A stretch of DNA of 8,101 nt from Myxococcota bacterium (GTDB lineage Bacteria > Myxococcota > Polyangia > GCA-2747355 > JAKLHH01), in assembly GCA_022710245.1 (NCBI GenBank), contig JAKLHH010000300.1, forward strand, positions 1 through 8,101, in the 5' to 3' direction. This document shows, piece after piece, positions 6,262 through 8,101 of this stretch (the stretch's first letter is position 1; every line of letters starts with the position of its first letter). The position numbers were made by a program, and so were the translations under genes. The notes beneath the pieces are model-generated. The model saw nothing but the letters and a program-made list of their open reading frames with translations. It was not told the origin of the DNA and made no database searches.

Positions 6262-7875
6262 ATGCTGAGGAGATCCAGCCTGTGCGTCGCTCTGTTCGGC
6301 GGCGCGCTGGTCCTCGCCGCGCCGGCAGCCGCCGAGCGCAGCTCCGGGGCCCGCGAGCCGGGGGCTCGCCACGCCAGCGACAAGACCCGCTCGACGCCCT
6401 CGCGCGCCACGACCCGGACCCGCGCCGGCGCCGAGCTCACCCCGGGGCAGGCGAGCCGCTTGATGGAGCAGGTCGCCCGGCGCGAGGCGCGCTTCCACCG
6501 GCCCGGCGTGGGCTACGACGCGCAGACGGGCCTCACCTACGACGGCCACCCGATCGACCGCCTGACCGGCGAGCTCTCCGGCGGGCCGCACATCTGGAGC
6601 GCCGCCTCGAAGGAGTCGCTCCACCTCTCGCTGCTGGTGAAGGCGCTGCAGGGCGACCGCACCGCGCAGCTGATCGTCTCGCCCGACGGCGACCCGGCGC
6701 ACGCCAGGCCGCTCGCGCTCGACCTCCTGCGGCGCAAGATCGACAGCTACGCCGCCTTCAACCGCGCCCACCCGGGCTACGGCGGCTTCCTCCCCTGGTA
6801 CCGGGTCGAGGCGGGCGGCAAGGTGGAGCCGACGCCCGACTGGCAGGACCGCGTGCCGGGGCTCGACAACGGCCAGCTCGCCTGGTCGATCTACCACGCC
6901 TCGCGCGCGCTGAAGGACCTCGGGCAGGACGACCTGGCCGCCCGCTACGCCTCGCACCTCGAGCTGATGAAGAAGAACGTGGTGCGGATCTTCTACGACC
7001 CCGACGCGCACAAGATGCGTGCCGAGACCAAGATCGGCGCGGGCAACAAGGTGCCCGTCGAGAAGCAGACCTACACGAACAACGCCGCCAACTACTTCCT
7101 CGACGATCCGTACGAGGGCGTGCTCCTCTGTCACTTCGCCGATCTCCTCGGCGACTGGAGCAAGAACCCGGCGGGCCGGGGCGAGATCTGGAAGACGCCG
7201 CGTCGCGTCCCGGCGACCTTCGAGACCAAGCAGGGCGAGCGGCTGACCGTGGTGCGCGGCTACTGGTTCTCGGCGCACGAGGACTGGGCCTACATGGTCC
7301 TGCCCTTCCGCGACCTCCCCGTCGTCCGCGACCTCTACGCCAACGCGCAGAAGGTGCGGACCATCGACGCCCGCGAGCGCCACCTGCCGGGGCTGAAGGC
7401 GTCCACCCACGCGCCCACCGAGGAGAAGCCGCTCCGCTACTTCTCGGCGCTCGGGGTGCAGGCCGTCGCCGGCCAGAAGGTCGCCCGCGCGAACATCCTC
7501 GCCCCCTACGCCGCCTTCCCGCTGGCCCTGGTCGATCGCACCGCCTTCGCGAGCTGGCTCGGGCGGATGCTCTCGACGCCGCGCATGTGGGGTCCGAACG
7601 GCATCGGCGAGAGCTTCCGCGCGCGCTCGAGCAAGATCGCGCCGAAGCTCACCTGGGACGGCAAGATGCTGCCGATGATGGCCTGGATGGGCGGCATCAG
7701 CGACGACCTGCGCACCTACCTGCGGCGCGACGGCCTCTACCAGGGCTTCCTCGGCCGCGTGGAGCACGACTTCAGCGCCTTCGCCGGCAAGCCCATCGAG
7801 GGGCGCGAGCTCCGCATCCCGCCGCCGCCGGGGACGCGCAAGGGCGGGCTCAGCGCGCTGGCGGCGTCACTCTGA
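6262..7875 (+). CDS. Exported glycoamylase-like putative glucanase, copy 2
   Basis: A 537-aa protein. Residues 1-24 are a signal peptide (MLRRSS n-region, hydrophobic core, AAA cleavage site before Glu25). They are followed by a linker of about 33 residues rich in Arg, Ser, Thr and Gly (25-57) that copy 1 lacks. The catalytic-type region from about residue 58 carries the same landmarks as copy 1: LDNGQLAWS (201-209), FLDDPYEG (279-286), RGYWFSAHEDW (332-342), MWGPNGIGESF (442-452) and TWDGKMLPMMAWMGG (464-478). Two conserved-block changes against copy 1 are His to Tyr and Glu to Asp in the HWFSAHEEW segment. The start is supported by AGGAG at good spacing. The gene sits 129 nt after copy 1, possibly in the same transcript, and its last 26 nt overlap the GH3 gene tail to tail. 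An endo-glucanase role beside GH3 is inferred. Confidence 0.85.
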   Translation: MLRRSSLCVALFGGALVLAAPAAAERSSGAREPGARHASDKTRSTPSRATTRTRAGAELTPGQASRLMEQVARREARFHRPGVGYDAQTGLTYDGHPIDRLTGELSGGPHIWSAASKESLHLSLLVKALQGDRTAQLIVSPDGDPAHARPLALDLLRRKIDSYAAFNRAHPGYGGFLPWYRVEAGGKVEPTPDWQDRVPGLDNGQLAWSIYHASRALKDLGQDDLAARYASHLELMKKNVVRIFYDPDAHKMRAETKIGAGNKVPVEKQTYTNNAANYFLDDPYEGVLLCHFADLLGDWSKNPAGRGEIWKTPRRVPATFETKQGERLTVVRGYWFSAHEDWAYMVLPFRDLPVVRDLYANAQKVRTIDARERHLPGLKASTHAPTEEKPLRYFSALGVQAVAGQKVARANILAPYAAFPLALVDRTAFASWLGRMLSTPRMWGPNGIGESFRARSSKIAPKLTWDGKMLPMMAWMGGISDDLRTYLRRDGLYQGFLGRVEHDFSAFAGKPIEGRELRIPPPPGTRKGGLSALAASL

Positions 7876-7927
7876 AGCTCGCCCCCAGCGTCGCCTCCGA
7901 GCTCCCGCCGACCCAGACCCTGAACTC
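6430..7927. repeat. Tandem duplication unit, copy 2
   Basis: Counterpart of 4687-6183. Here the post-stop part (7876-7927) is still functional coding sequence of the convergent GH3 gene, so this is the copy in the ancestral context. Confidence 0.8.
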
Positions 7928-8101
7928 CCCGGGCTCGACCACGAAGCGCTGCTCGCGGTTCCAGAGGCCGAGCTGCTCGGGCCCGAGCCGCAGCTCCACG
8001 CGCCGCGCCTCGCCCGCCGCCAGGTGGACGCGCTGGAAGCCGCGCAGCTCGCGCACGGGCCTCGTCACGCTGGCGACCGGGTCCTGCAGGTAGAGCTGCA
8101 C
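7850..8101 (-). CDS. GH3 beta-glucosidase-type enzyme, C-terminal part
   Basis: The last 83 residues of a gene whose 5' part lies beyond the window; the first codon seen is an internal GTG (Val), not a start. The segment VQLYLQDPVASVTRPVRELR followed by GFQRVHLAAGEARRV is the hallmark of the fibronectin-III-like C-terminal domain (PF14310) of BglX-type glycoside hydrolase family 3 enzymes. The later FVVEPGEFRVWVGGSSEAT matches the usual end of that domain. GH3 enzymes with this domain usually release glucose from the non-reducing end of beta-glucosides. The catalytic domain is not in the window, so activity and linkage cannot be judged. It is convergent with, and overlaps by 26 nt, the second glucanase-like gene. 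Family assignment is strong. Confidence 0.88.
   Translation of the reverse strand: MQLYLQDPVASVTRPVRELRGFQRVHLAAGEARRVELRLGPEQLGLWNREQRFVVEPGEFRVWVGGSSEATLGASFRVTPPAR

Noticed and set aside
6124..7767. 547-codon open frame on the minus strand opposite glucanase-like copy 2
   Set aside because: Shadow frame without a domain. Its interesting C-terminal residues WVGGSSEAT come from the duplicated GH3 fragment and are annotated there. The rest is antisense to a well-supported gene.

Overview
This is very GC-rich DNA with dense coding, strong third-position G/C bias, classical signal peptides, a lipoprotein lipobox and AGGAGG-type ribosome binding sites. That combination suggests a Gram-negative bacterium, plausibly a myxobacterium or a relative. 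The lineage is an inference from composition and gene style; no marker gene is present. I see no rRNA, tRNA, CRISPR array, insertion sequence or phage gene.

Left half, minus strand, read right to left: a membrane-anchored calcineurin-like metallophosphoesterase (3320-4411), then after a 63-nt gap a large lipoprotein resembling glycogen-debranching-type six-hairpin glycosidases (836-3256), then after a 176-nt gap a small exported TPR protein with a perfect Shine-Dalgarno (168-659). Bases 1-167 hold nothing I can assign. A 188-bp divergent intergenic region (4412-4599) separates this leftward group from the rightward genes and contains a perfect 9-bp inverted repeat.

Right half: two tandem, closely similar exported proteins of 510 and 537 aa (4600-6132 and 6262-7875) on the plus strand. 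Both have the layout of a helical-barrel, glycoamylase-like carbohydrate enzyme. The second is convergent with, and overlaps by 26 nt, the 3' end of a GH3 beta-glucosidase-type gene (7850-8101, continuing beyond the window). The clearest evolutionary signal is that the 51 nt after the first paralogue match the 52 nt after the second, which are the coding 3' end of the GH3 gene. The first copy therefore carries a dead fragment of GH3. This shows that the two genes arose by a tandem duplication that dragged along the tail of the convergent gene.

Taken together, three types of exported carbohydrate-active enzyme (debranching-like lipoprotein, glycoamylase-like pair, GH3 glucosidase) suggest a glycan-degradation locus. 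An endo-acting glucanase pair feeding oligosaccharides to a GH3 beta-glucosidase, for example on beta-1,2-glucan, is a testable hypothesis. The substrate cannot be read from the sequence.
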